Of a stretch of DNA of 5,515 nt, positions 1-5,515 are shown one piece after another; the stretch's first letter is position 1, and every line of letters begins with the position of its first letter. Both the position numbers and the translations under genes were made by a program. The notes beneath the pieces were generated by a model that saw nothing but the letters and a program-made list of their open reading frames with translations, was not told the origin of the DNA and made no database searches. This stretch comes from an uncultured Veillonella sp. (lineage in GTDB: Bacteria > Bacillota > Negativicutes > Veillonellales > Veillonellaceae): the NCBI RefSeq assembly GCF_915069625.1, contig NZ_CAJZFD010000142.1:1-5515 (forward strand), in the 5' to 3' direction.

Positions 1-19
1 TATGCCAAATATGAATACA

Positions 20-43
20 ACATGTATGCAAGAACATACGTGT
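20..43. repeat. Inverted repeat upstream of the HD-GYP gene promoter
   Basis: The arms ACATGTATG (20-28) and CATACGTGT (35-43) are separated by the 6-nt loop CAAGAA. Eight of nine positions are Watson-Crick pairs, and the ninth is a T-G pair that would hold as a wobble in RNA. The repeat ends just before the predicted -35 element at 46-51, where an activator or repressor site could lie. No T-run follows it, so it does not look like a terminator of an upstream gene. A regulatory role is inferred from position and symmetry only. Confidence 0.4.
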
Positions 44-45
44 CA

Positions 46-74
46 TACACAAAACATAATTTATGGTGTATAAT
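46..74 (+). promoter_or_regulatory. Predicted sigma-A-type promoter for the HD-GYP gene
   Basis: A perfect -10 hexamer TATAAT lies at 69-74. Seventeen bases upstream is TACACA (46-51), a 4/6 match to the -35 consensus TTGACA. Transcription would start near position 81 and leave a leader of roughly 95 nt before the start codon at 175. An overlapping second -10-like TATACT at 78-83 has no good -35 partner. The -10 is convincing and the -35 is weak, which would fit an activator-assisted promoter, but that is inference. Confidence 0.45.
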
Positions 75-104
75 TTGTATACTGTTAAATTAGAACGGCC
101 TAAA

Positions 105-149
105 GTTGTACGATATGAACATAAGTACGAGGGGTTGTACCATATGTTC
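105..149 (+). promoter_or_regulatory. Leader region with direct repeat and imperfect hairpin
   Basis: Two copies of a 13-nt motif, GTTGTACGATATG (105-117) and GTTGTACCATATG (134-146), match at 12 of 13 positions and start 29 nt apart. The same stretch can fold: GAACATAAGTAC (117-128) pairs imperfectly with GTACCATATGTTC (137-149). That gives a 7-bp outer stem and a 4-bp inner stem around the loop GAGGGGTT. The structure ends 12 nt before the ribosome binding site. It could be a tandem operator at DNA level or a leader hairpin at RNA level. It matches no riboswitch class I recognise. Confidence 0.35.
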
Positions 150-161
150 TACATGTTAGTT

Positions 162-168
162 AAAGGGG
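162..168 (+). promoter_or_regulatory. Ribosome binding site of the HD-GYP gene
   Basis: AAAGGGG lies 6 nt before the ATG at 175 and decides the start. The in-frame ATG at 181 would be 12 nt away and the next at 193 further still, so 175 is the best-placed initiator. Confidence 0.7.
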
Positions 169-174
169 TTTATT

Positions 175-777
175 ATGTTTATGTTATCATTAATGCAACC
201 ATCTGGGTTGTACGAACTGGAGAAGGACAGTTTAGAAGCCATTAGCGCTCAGCTTTTGCAGATGATACAAATGAAAAGCTATCATCTGTACACTCATTCT
301 ATCCAAGTTTCAAACTATGCAGTTAGTATTGCTGCTAAAATGGGTTTACCATTAAATGAAATTGAACAAATTCGCCATGCAGCATTACTTCATGACGTAG
401 GATTATTAATGGTACCTAATGCATTAATCCAAAAATCTCCATATCTTAATAAACAAGAAATGTCCAAGTATAAGCAACATGCTGCAAGTGGTGCGAATAT
501 GATCGAAAACTACCCTTGCTGCCAACAAATCTTGCCTTATATTCGTTACCATCATGAAAAATGGGATGGCTCTGGTTACCCTAAACATTTGCGTGGTGCT
601 AACATCCCATTAGGAGCTAGAATCATTGCTGTTGCAGATTATTATGATACAACAGTTAATCCTTCTACAGAATTTTGGGCAAAGACAAAAGCTAAAGCAA
701 AAGAAGAACTCTTTAGTGCATCCGGCTCTCTCTTTGATCCAGATGTAGTAAAAGCATTTATCGATGTGCTAGGCTAA
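175..777 (+). CDS. HD-GYP domain protein, probable cyclic-di-GMP phosphodiesterase
   Basis: This 200-residue protein is an almost bare HD-GYP domain. It has no visible signal peptide, membrane segment or receiver domain, only about 30 N-terminal residues before the fold, so it should be cytosolic. HD-GYP proteins hydrolyse cyclic dinucleotides, usually c-di-GMP, with a metal centre. The expected metal-ligand residues are visible: His41, the HD pair His73-Asp74, His102, His126-His127 and Asp155. The signature HHExxDGxGYP is intact at 126-136, followed by ARIIAVAD (148-155) and FDPDVV near 187-192. Oddities are Leu77 where the family usually has Lys (HDxGK) and HAASG (102-106) where HPxxG is common. 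The gene is monocistronic, with its own leader and a hairpin terminator directly after it, and converges on the comF operon. The fold is certain. Catalytic activity and substrate are inferred, and a degenerate sensor or another HD phosphohydrolase is possible. Confidence 0.88.
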   Translation: MFMLSLMQPSGLYELEKDSLEAISAQLLQMIQMKSYHLYTHSIQVSNYAVSIAAKMGLPLNEIEQIRHAALLHDVGLLMVPNALIQKSPYLNKQEMSKYKQHAASGANMIENYPCCQQILPYIRYHHEKWDGSGYPKHLRGANIPLGARIIAVADYYDTTVNPSTEFWAKTKAKAKEELFSASGSLFDPDVVKAFIDVLG

Positions 778-787
778 TATAATGATT

Positions 788-813
788 AAGCGTTCACCAT
801 TCGGTGAACGCTT
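788..813. terminator. Intrinsic terminator between convergent genes
   Basis: The arms AAGCGTTCACC (788-798) and GGTGAACGCTT (803-813) form a perfect 11-bp stem with loop ATTC. On the plus strand it is followed by TTATATATAATT, giving a modest U-rich tail for the HD-GYP transcript. On the minus strand, reading out of comF, the tail is AATCATTATATTA, which is weaker. It probably serves both converging transcripts, more efficiently for the plus-strand gene. It lies 10 nt after the HD-GYP stop and 10 nt beyond the comF stop. Confidence 0.85.
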
Positions 814-823
814 TTATATATAA

Positions 824-1519
824 TTAAAAACTACCGCTAGCTAGTGTCAGAGCATCGAGTCTACTAGGATTATAGGACCTAAGAACCTTAGCTACGGCTT
901 CGATTGTTGCCCCTGTAGTATAAATGTCATCTACAATTAAAATACGCTTTGTGGAGAAATCAATATCTTTATACTCTGCTTTGATCACAAAAGCATTCTC
1001 TATATTTTGATGTCGTTCTTTATGGGTTAAGGACCACATATCATTAGAAGTATCAAACTTATATATACAATCTAGCCATACAAAATATGGCTTATCTATT
1101 TTCTCTAACGAGTATGCCCATTTTTTAAAGAACAAATCGACCTGATTATAGCCCCTCTTTTTCTTCTTCATCTCACTAGACGGTACAGGAACTATATAAT
1201 CATAGATAGTCTTACAATTCCCCTGTACAATATTAGACTCATCATAATTCATGTAAAAGTTGTACGATGCTAAAAAAGGAGCAGCCCCCTTGGACTGCTC
1301 CTTTTTTTCATTAAATTTTACATCGTAAATCATAGACTTTAGACCACCACAATAGTCTGCTAGCACACACACATCATCTACATAATGTAAAAATTTATGT
1401 GGCACATGACGAATATGTAATAGATCGTTAAAACAAGTTTCACACCAATCCCCTTGTGTTGCTACAGAGGCACCACAGTGAGGACATACAGGTGGAAATA
1501 GGAAATCCCAAAGACTCAT
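824..1519 (-). CDS. comF: ComF family protein (competence-associated phosphoribosyltransferase-like)
   Basis: This 231-residue cytosolic protein has the standard ComF layout. An N-terminal zinc-ribbon-like CxxC pair (Cys12, Cys15, Cys26, Cys29) is followed by a type I phosphoribosyltransferase fold. Family landmarks are VPVPSS (110-115), RGYNQ (122-126), a KERHQNIENAF block (167-177) and the PRPP-binding loop ILIVDDIYTTGAT (193-205) with both acidic residues. The Gln usually found three residues before the conserved Leu (here Leu164) is Met161 in my hand alignment. ComF proteins are needed for natural transformation in several bacteria, and the related GntX in E. coli is tied to nutrient use. 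The exact reaction is not established. The start ATG overlaps the recD2 stop as TAATG. The nearest Shine-Dalgarno, AAGGGAG, is 12 nt away, so translation is probably coupled. A terminator-like hairpin lies inside the gene at 1272-1307. No comFA-like helicase is adjacent, and recD2 is the neighbour instead. Confidence 0.93.
   Translation of the reverse strand: MSLWDFLFPPVCPHCGASVATQGDWCETCFNDLLHIRHVPHKFLHYVDDVCVLADYCGGLKSMIYDVKFNEKKEQSKGAAPFLASYNFYMNYDESNIVQGNCKTIYDYIVPVPSSEMKKKKRGYNQVDLFFKKWAYSLEKIDKPYFVWLDCIYKFDTSNDMWSLTHKERHQNIENAFVIKAEYKDIDFSTKRILIVDDIYTTGATIEAVAKVLRSYNPSRLDALTLASGSF
1272..1307 (-). terminator. Terminator-like hairpin inside the comF coding sequence
   Basis: A perfect 13-bp inverted repeat, AAAAAAGGAGCAG against CTGCTCCTTTTTT, encloses a 10-nt loop that can add two more C-G pairs after one mismatch. 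In the comF mRNA it reads as an A-run, a GC-rich GGAGCAG/CUGCUCC stem and a run of six U, the textbook form of an intrinsic terminator. It is nearly symmetric, so it could also act on the opposite strand, where the T-run is seven. It encodes ComF residues of about 71-84 (KKEQSKGAAPFL region). The structure is seen directly. Whether it stops RNA polymerase during active translation is unknown. Confidence 0.55.
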
Positions 1520-3672
1520 TACGAATCACATCTCCCTTGTAGTCTTTCTTTAAACAATGTATATCGTTCATCTGCATTTACAGTACGTACAGCACGTTCT
1601 ATAGCGCTTGTAGTACCCACAATGATAACCTTCCGTTTTGCTCTTGTAACAGCTGTATACAACAAATTACGCTGCAACATACCACCATAACGTGGTACAA
1701 ATGGAATGATAACTACACCATACTCACTACCTTGGCTCTTATGAACCGTAATAGCATAAGCAGGCATAATCATATGAGCTTCATCAATAGGTAGACGAAC
1801 CTCTTTATGGATAAATCGGATACAAATATCGCTTCGTGTAATGGCGTAAATTACTCCAATTTCACCATTAAAGACCTCTAACTCATAGTCATTGAGAATT
1901 TGGATAACCTTATCGCCAACGCGATAAGTAATGCCATTTACACGGGCTTCCCCTTTTAAGCTATCCGGTGGATTAACAGCTTGTTGTACATATTGAGAAA
2001 TTAATGTACTACCGGCTTCACCACGGCGCATAGGAGAAATAATTTGAATGTCTAGCTCATCCTCTACATGCGCTTGTTCTCGTTTATATACATCGATGAT
2101 AGCTTTCATCATCATGTCATAAGACTTAACAGGTATAAACGAAAACTCTTCACTTACACTGTCTAGATTTGGCATTTCACCACGGTTAATAGCATAGGCG
2201 CTTTCAACGATAGTATTACCAGAGCTTTGACGATAAATCTGGTTGAGTCGTGTATAAGGAACACAATCACTATCGAGTAAGTCTTTTAATACAAAACCAG
2301 CCCCAATAGGTGGTAGTTGATCAACGTCACCAACGATAATGACATGGGCTTCCTTTGGAATGGCCGCCATTAAGGAATAGAACAAGCGTACATTAAGCAT
2401 AGATGCTTCATCAATGATGATAACATCTATATCTAATGGATCCTCTTCATTCTTAGTAAAGTCGTAAGAGTCACTACCTTGAACAGGTACTAATAATCTA
2501 TGAATCGTAGTTGCTTCAAACTCCGTCGCCTCTGTAAGTCGTTTCGCAGCACGGCCCGTAGGAGCGCAAAGAATAATCCGCCCTAGTCCACCAAGTTGGA
2601 AGCCTTTTACTAAAGCCTTAATAATCGTCGTCTTACCAGTACCAGGACCACCAGTTATAAGGGAAAACTTTTCAAAGAAGGATAGCTGTATAGCCTCTTT
2701 TTGAGCATCCCCAAATGTAATATGATTATCAGCTTCAAACTTTTCTATAAAACTAGGAATATCTAGAGAAATTGGATCAGCCTCTAATAAGAAATCTTTT
2801 GTATAATGAACGCTCTCTACTTCAGACACATACATTTCTGGAGGGTAGATATATAAGATATCTTCATAATACGTACTATATAAAGCACCTTGCTCTAAAA
2901 GGCTTTCAATAAAATTAGCAATATCATCTACATCAGTTTTTAATAGATCGTCTAAACGACCGATAAGTTGATCGACAGGCAAACACGTATGCCCTTGATT
3001 ATCCAAACTGCGTAGAATCCATTCTAATCCCGCTTCTAAACGACGCGTATCACTACCTGTAATCCCCAAGTGTTCTGCTAGCGTATCAGCGGTGCCAAAA
3101 AGCATATCTGGAGCCACACGTAACAAGGTATACGGATTATCCTCTATAACAGCAACAGACTGAACACCATAATAGGTGTATACGGTACGACTCCATTTAG
3201 AAGAAATATGATGGCTTTCAAAAAAGTGATTTAAATCGGATAAAATACCTTCACCAAGTAAGGTATTAAATAATTCGTCCTTAACACTTTTACGAAGTCC
3301 AGGAACATCCTTAATTTCTTCTGGACGTTCCTCCCGTAAAACTTCTAAAATACGGATACCAAAATACTCAAGGACCTTTTCTACGGACTTTTCACCAAAA
3401 CCTTTAATACCTAAATTTAATAAATAGGTCTTAGCAGCCCCCATGTTATCAGGTTTAAGTTTTTCTACACTAGTAGCATCAAATTGACGACCATATTTTT
3501 CATGTTCTACATAACGGCCTCGAACTTCGATATCTTCTCCTTCTTTAGGAGATTCAAACTTGCCAGTACAAGTAATGTATTCCTCATTATAATCCTTAAG
3601 GACAAACACGCAATACGTACGTTGTGTATTCTCATATATAGTTCGGTATACAAATCCTCGTATGGCGTCCAT
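1519..3672 (-). CDS. recD2: RecD2 (RecD-like) ATP-dependent 5'-3' DNA helicase
   Basis: This 717-residue SF1B helicase has the RecD2/YrrC architecture and is close to the family's usual length. The N-terminal part (about 1-70) looks like the OB-type domain. Residues 85-135 carry two helix-hairpin-helix-like stretches (GIKGFGEKSVEKVLEYFG and VPGLRKS), the mark of RecD2 as opposed to the RecD subunit of RecBCD. The motor has a Q-motif-like Gln324, Walker A GGPGTGKT (341-348), Walker B DEAS (421-424), motif III GDVDQLPP (448-455), QIYRQS (478-483), VHKSQGSE (643-650) and YTAVTRAKR (672-680). All key residues are present, so it should be active. RecD2 enzymes unwind DNA 5'-3' and are linked to genome stability, mismatch repair and fork maintenance. 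No RecB or RecC partner is visible. The start is TAATG-overlapped with the upstream kinase stop, with GGAG 5 nt before the ATG. Its last codons overlap the comF start in the same way. Confidence 0.96.
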   Translation of the reverse strand: MDAIRGFVYRTIYENTQRTYCVFVLKDYNEEYITCTGKFESPKEGEDIEVRGRYVEHEKYGRQFDATSVEKLKPDNMGAAKTYLLNLGIKGFGEKSVEKVLEYFGIRILEVLREERPEEIKDVPGLRKSVKDELFNTLLGEGILSDLNHFFESHHISSKWSRTVYTYYGVQSVAVIEDNPYTLLRVAPDMLFGTADTLAEHLGITGSDTRRLEAGLEWILRSLDNQGHTCLPVDQLIGRLDDLLKTDVDDIANFIESLLEQGALYSTYYEDILYIYPPEMYVSEVESVHYTKDFLLEADPISLDIPSFIEKFEADNHITFGDAQKEAIQLSFFEKFSLITGGPGTGKTTIIKALVKGFQLGGLGRIILCAPTGRAAKRLTEATEFEATTIHRLLVPVQGSDSYDFTKNEEDPLDIDVIIIDEASMLNVRLFYSLMAAIPKEAHVIIVGDVDQLPPIGAGFVLKDLLDSDCVPYTRLNQIYRQSSGNTIVESAYAINRGEMPNLDSVSEEFSFIPVKSYDMMMKAIIDVYKREQAHVEDELDIQIISPMRRGEAGSTLISQYVQQAVNPPDSLKGEARVNGITYRVGDKVIQILNDYELEVFNGEIGVIYAITRSDICIRFIHKEVRLPIDEAHMIMPAYAITVHKSQGSEYGVVIIPFVPRYGGMLQRNLLYTAVTRAKRKVIIVGTTSAIERAVRTVNADERYTLFKERLQGRCDS
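1532..1538 (-). promoter_or_regulatory. Distant ribosome binding site of comF
   Basis: AAGGGAG (minus strand) lies within the last codons of recD2, 12 nt before the comF ATG, longer than the usual 5-9 nt. An ATG directly abutting it (minus strand, 1531-1529) is followed at once by TGA. The poor spacing suggests that comF initiation depends on ribosomes terminating at the overlapping recD2 stop. Confidence 0.45.
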
Positions 3673-4436
3673 TATTTCTCCGTATTAGGCAAAGCTTCAA
3701 TAATTTCTTGTACCGCATCGGTAATGCTACCTTCATTACCAATTTTGATATGTGCCACTTCTTCGTATAAAGGGTATCGTTCTTCATATACATTGAAGAT
3801 ATATTCAATACTTTCTTTTACAAGTGGACGAATTTCAAGATCCAAATCATCTAAGATATGATTTACATCGCGATTAACAAATACAACAAGACCATTATTG
3901 CGCATTAGCTTAACTGTTTTATCATAAGTAACAGTACCACCACCAGTAGCAATAACAGATGGTTTATTATGAATTAATTCCTTAATCGTGTTATATTCAT
4001 ATTCACTAAAAGCATCTTTACCGTCATAAATAAAGATTTTTTGAACAGATTTACCAACCTTATCTTGAATCGTTTGATCTAGATCGTAAAAGTCTCTGCC
4101 TAATTCTTTAGCTAGCATTTTGCCAACTGTTGTCTTACCGGCACCTGGCATACCGATGAGGAAAATATGCTTATGCATATGCTCTTTTAAAAACTCATTG
4201 CTCATAGACACAACAGTTTTTATATAATTTTCAATATAAGGTGCTAATGTTTTATCTTTGCAATTTTCAGTATGCAACGCAATAATACTTTCATCACGTT
4301 CTTCATCAATGAGTGGTAAATGATGTTCATCCTTATATTTACCAATCTCTTTAATCAATGTAAGACGTTTTTCAAACTCTGTAACAAGTACGGAGTCAAT
4401 ACTATCTATTTGTTTGCGAGCTTCTTTAATATCCAT
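3672..4436 (-). CDS. aroK: Chorismate mutase-shikimate kinase fusion protein
   Basis: This 254-residue two-domain protein starts with an AroQ-type chorismate mutase helical domain (about 1-86) and continues as a shikimate kinase (about 88-250). The mutase part shows Arg7, Arg24, Lys35, Asp44 and Arg47, matching active-site positions by hand alignment. The usual Glu after the Arg appears as Asp48, and the position of E. coli Gln88 is Glu81, as in yeast chorismate mutase. The kinase part has the P-loop GMPGAGKTT (95-103), the DxD pair Asp118/Asp120, the GGG motif (165-167), the lid RPL (203-205) and Arg220 in RYPLY. However, the FRxxE motif that normally supplies a shikimate-binding Arg reads FSEYE (143-147), with Ser144 in place of Arg. 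Shikimate kinase makes shikimate 3-phosphate, and chorismate mutase makes prephenate further along the aromatic pathway. AAGGGGG sits 5 nt before the ATG. The gene is 13 nt downstream of ribF and overlaps recD2 by one base. Confidence 0.92.
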   Translation of the reverse strand: MDIKEARKQIDSIDSVLVTEFEKRLTLIKEIGKYKDEHHLPLIDEERDESIIALHTENCKDKTLAPYIENYIKTVVSMSNEFLKEHMHKHIFLIGMPGAGKTTVGKMLAKELGRDFYDLDQTIQDKVGKSVQKIFIYDGKDAFSEYEYNTIKELIHNKPSVIATGGGTVTYDKTVKLMRNNGLVVFVNRDVNHILDDLDLEIRPLVKESIEYIFNVYEERYPLYEEVAHIKIGNEGSITDAVQEIIEALPNTEK

Positions 4437-4449
4437 GAGAACCCCCTTA

Positions 4450-5382
4450 TCATGCTTTAGCTAAAACAGCTAGAGCCTGTTCTTCATCTACCTTCATTTG
4501 ATCAATAAGATCTTGTAAGTTATTAAATTTAACTTCTCCTCTAAGATAGGAAATAAATTGTACAATTACTTCTTTTCCATATATATCTTGGTCAAAGTTA
4601 AATACATGTACTTCGCATCTATGGTACTGATTCTTAAATGTAGGATTATCCCCAATATTACCTACCCCATCATACCAAGTACCATCGATACACACGCGAT
4701 TAGCGTATACACCATCTGGAGGTGTAGCCATTTCATTAGGAAGCAACAAATTCAATGTTGGGAACCCTAATGTGCGTCCTCGTTGATCACCTTTAATTAC
4801 AGTCCCTTTAAATTGGAATGGTCTTCCAAGCCAATGAGTAGCATCTTCTAAACGCCCTTCGCGAATGGCCTTTCTAATCTCCGTACTTGAAATAGGAGTA
4901 CTAAGTCCATCACAAGGCAATAAGGGCTGCACTAAAACTTGTATATTTTTATCCGCTAATACTTGTTTCATATAATCTGGATTACCAAGACCTTTAGCAC
5001 CAAATGTAAAGTTTTCTCCAATTACAATAGCAGCTACATTCATATCTGTACAAAGAGCGCCCAAAAAATCGTCAGCACTCATTTTTAGTAACTCTTCAGT
5101 CATAGGCAACCGTAAAATATAGTCTACATTCAAATCTTCAAGAACGGAATCCATAATCTCTTCTTGAATGACCCGTTTAGGCACTCGCTCTGGATGTAGT
5201 ATAGTTAGTGGATGATGTTCAAAGGTAATGATTATACTAACACCATTAACTGCCATTGCCTCATCAACGGCCTTGCGTATAACTCGTTGATGACCTCGAT
5301 GAATACCATCAAAGGTACCTAGGGCATATACTTTTGTATCTTTGATTTGACGCAGTTCATCAAACGAATGTATTTGCTTCAT
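4450..5382 (-). CDS. ribF: Bifunctional riboflavin kinase/FMN adenylyltransferase (FAD synthetase)
   Basis: This 310-residue protein, standard family length, converts riboflavin to FMN and FMN to FAD in the cytosol. The N-terminal nucleotidyltransferase domain (about 1-180) has GTFDGIHRGH (22-31), TFEHHP (53-58), a GENFTFG block (122-128) and ISSTEIR (164-170). The C-terminal flavokinase domain (about 183-306) has GRTLGFPTLNL (202-212), PPDGVY (221-226), GVGNIGDNPTF (239-249), Glu257 in the CEVH stretch and the FISYLRGEVKF block (276-286). All of these are family landmarks, and nothing looks broken. The start ATG is 2 nt after the truB stop, with AAGGA 5 nt before it inside the last truB codons, so translation is likely coupled. 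truB-ribF adjacency is common in bacteria and supports both calls. No FMN riboswitch can be seen, as expected for an internal operon gene. Confidence 0.96.
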   Translation of the reverse strand: MKQIHSFDELRQIKDTKVYALGTFDGIHRGHQRVIRKAVDEAMAVNGVSIIITFEHHPLTILHPERVPKRVIQEEIMDSVLEDLNVDYILRLPMTEELLKMSADDFLGALCTDMNVAAIVIGENFTFGAKGLGNPDYMKQVLADKNIQVLVQPLLPCDGLSTPISSTEIRKAIREGRLEDATHWLGRPFQFKGTVIKGDQRGRTLGFPTLNLLLPNEMATPPDGVYANRVCIDGTWYDGVGNIGDNPTFKNQYHRCEVHVFNFDQDIYGKEVIVQFISYLRGEVKFNNLQDLIDQMKVDEEQALAVLAKA

Positions 5383-5384
5383 AC

Positions 5385-5515
5385 TTATCCTTCAATAAAA
5401 ATATTTTTTTCCACCTTCAAAGAGTGGTTAGTTCGTTTCATAATCCCTATAAATCCATGAGGACCATAGGCTCTATAATAATGTTCTGGTTCAGTATAAG
5501 AAAATTCGTTACCAA
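5385..5515 (-). CDS. truB: tRNA pseudouridine-55 synthase TruB, C-terminal end (partial)
   Basis: Reading the minus strand from the window edge (first full codon ends at 5513) gives 42 residues before a TAA stop at 5387-5385. The piece begins GNEFSYTEPEHYYRAYG and ends VEKNIFIEG. The stretch GPHGFIGIMKR followed by LKVEKNIF resembles the C-terminal domain of TruB (FIGI..., then LKPEKVF-like ending). TruB makes the universal pseudouridine 55 in the T-loop of tRNA. The catalytic domain lies outside the window, so the call rests on this short tail plus its place 2 nt upstream of ribF, the usual neighbour of truB. It would be the first gene of the minus-strand cluster seen here, and the operon promoter must lie further right. 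Confidence 0.8.
   Translation of the reverse strand, partial: GNEFSYTEPEHYYRAYGPHGFIGIMKRTNHSLKVEKNIFIEG

Noticed and set aside
63..245. A 60-codon plus-strand reading frame in the leader
   Set aside because: It has no ribosome binding site, its start lies within the predicted promoter, it overlaps the well-supported HD-GYP start, and its product is low-complexity and Tyr/Val-rich.
1256..1268. The 13-mer AAAGTTGTACGAT, exactly shared with the leader at 102-114
   Set aside because: One exact 13-nt match in 5.5 kb of AT-rich DNA is not far from chance, and this copy lies in comF codons with no other shared context.
3484..3861. A 125-codon plus-strand reading frame opposite recD2 and aroK
   Set aside because: It lies antisense to two strongly supported genes and its translation resembles no family I know. 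It is a shadow of their codon use.
4165..4185. GCATATGC-type palindromes inside the kinase gene
   Set aside because: They arise from the His/Met-rich linker codons (EHMHKHIF) between the two domains, with no flanking features that suggest a site.
4558..4770. A 70-codon plus-strand reading frame opposite ribF
   Set aside because: It lies wholly antisense to the conserved RibF flavokinase domain, with no ribosome binding site or recognisable motif.
5397..5408. The palindrome AAAAATATTTTT near the truB stop
   Set aside because: It is pure A/T and encodes Lys-Asn-Ile-Phe-type residues at the TruB end. With no GC stem it is not a terminator, and ribF follows immediately.

Overview
The window is AT-rich bacterial chromosome. 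Gene content, order and protein style suggest a member of the Bacillota with short intergenic gaps, most likely Negativicutes (Veillonella-like). That placement is a judgement from the low GC, the truB-ribF pair, the fused chorismate mutase-shikimate kinase and RecD2. It has not been checked by a search.

Layout: positions 1-174 are a non-coding leader with a plausible sigma-A-type promoter, two inverted repeats and a 13-nt direct repeat. It precedes one plus-strand gene (175-777) for a stand-alone HD-GYP domain protein, probably a cyclic-di-GMP phosphodiesterase or a relative. A strong hairpin terminator (788-813) separates this gene from a convergent minus-strand cluster that fills the rest of the window. 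In transcription order, right to left, the cluster is: the 3' end of truB (tRNA pseudouridine-55 synthase, cut by the window edge), ribF (riboflavin kinase/FAD synthetase), a chorismate mutase-shikimate kinase fusion, recD2 (SF1B DNA helicase) and comF (phosphoribosyltransferase-like competence protein). Gaps are 2 and 13 nt, then two TAATG stop/start overlaps, so the five genes are almost certainly one operon. It joins tRNA modification, flavin cofactor synthesis, the aromatic pathway, DNA repair and DNA uptake. The first four are housekeeping functions, and comF is the promoter-distal gene.

Nothing here looks like a mobile element, CRISPR array, RNA gene or wholly new defence system. The most notable points are: (1) a near-perfect intrinsic-terminator-like hairpin inside the comF coding sequence, in the sense direction, which could attenuate comF; (2) a shikimate kinase domain in which the usual shikimate-binding Arg of the FRxxE motif is Ser, fused behind a chorismate mutase domain; (3) an HD-GYP protein with HDxGL instead of HDxGK; and (4) a structured leader upstream of that gene.
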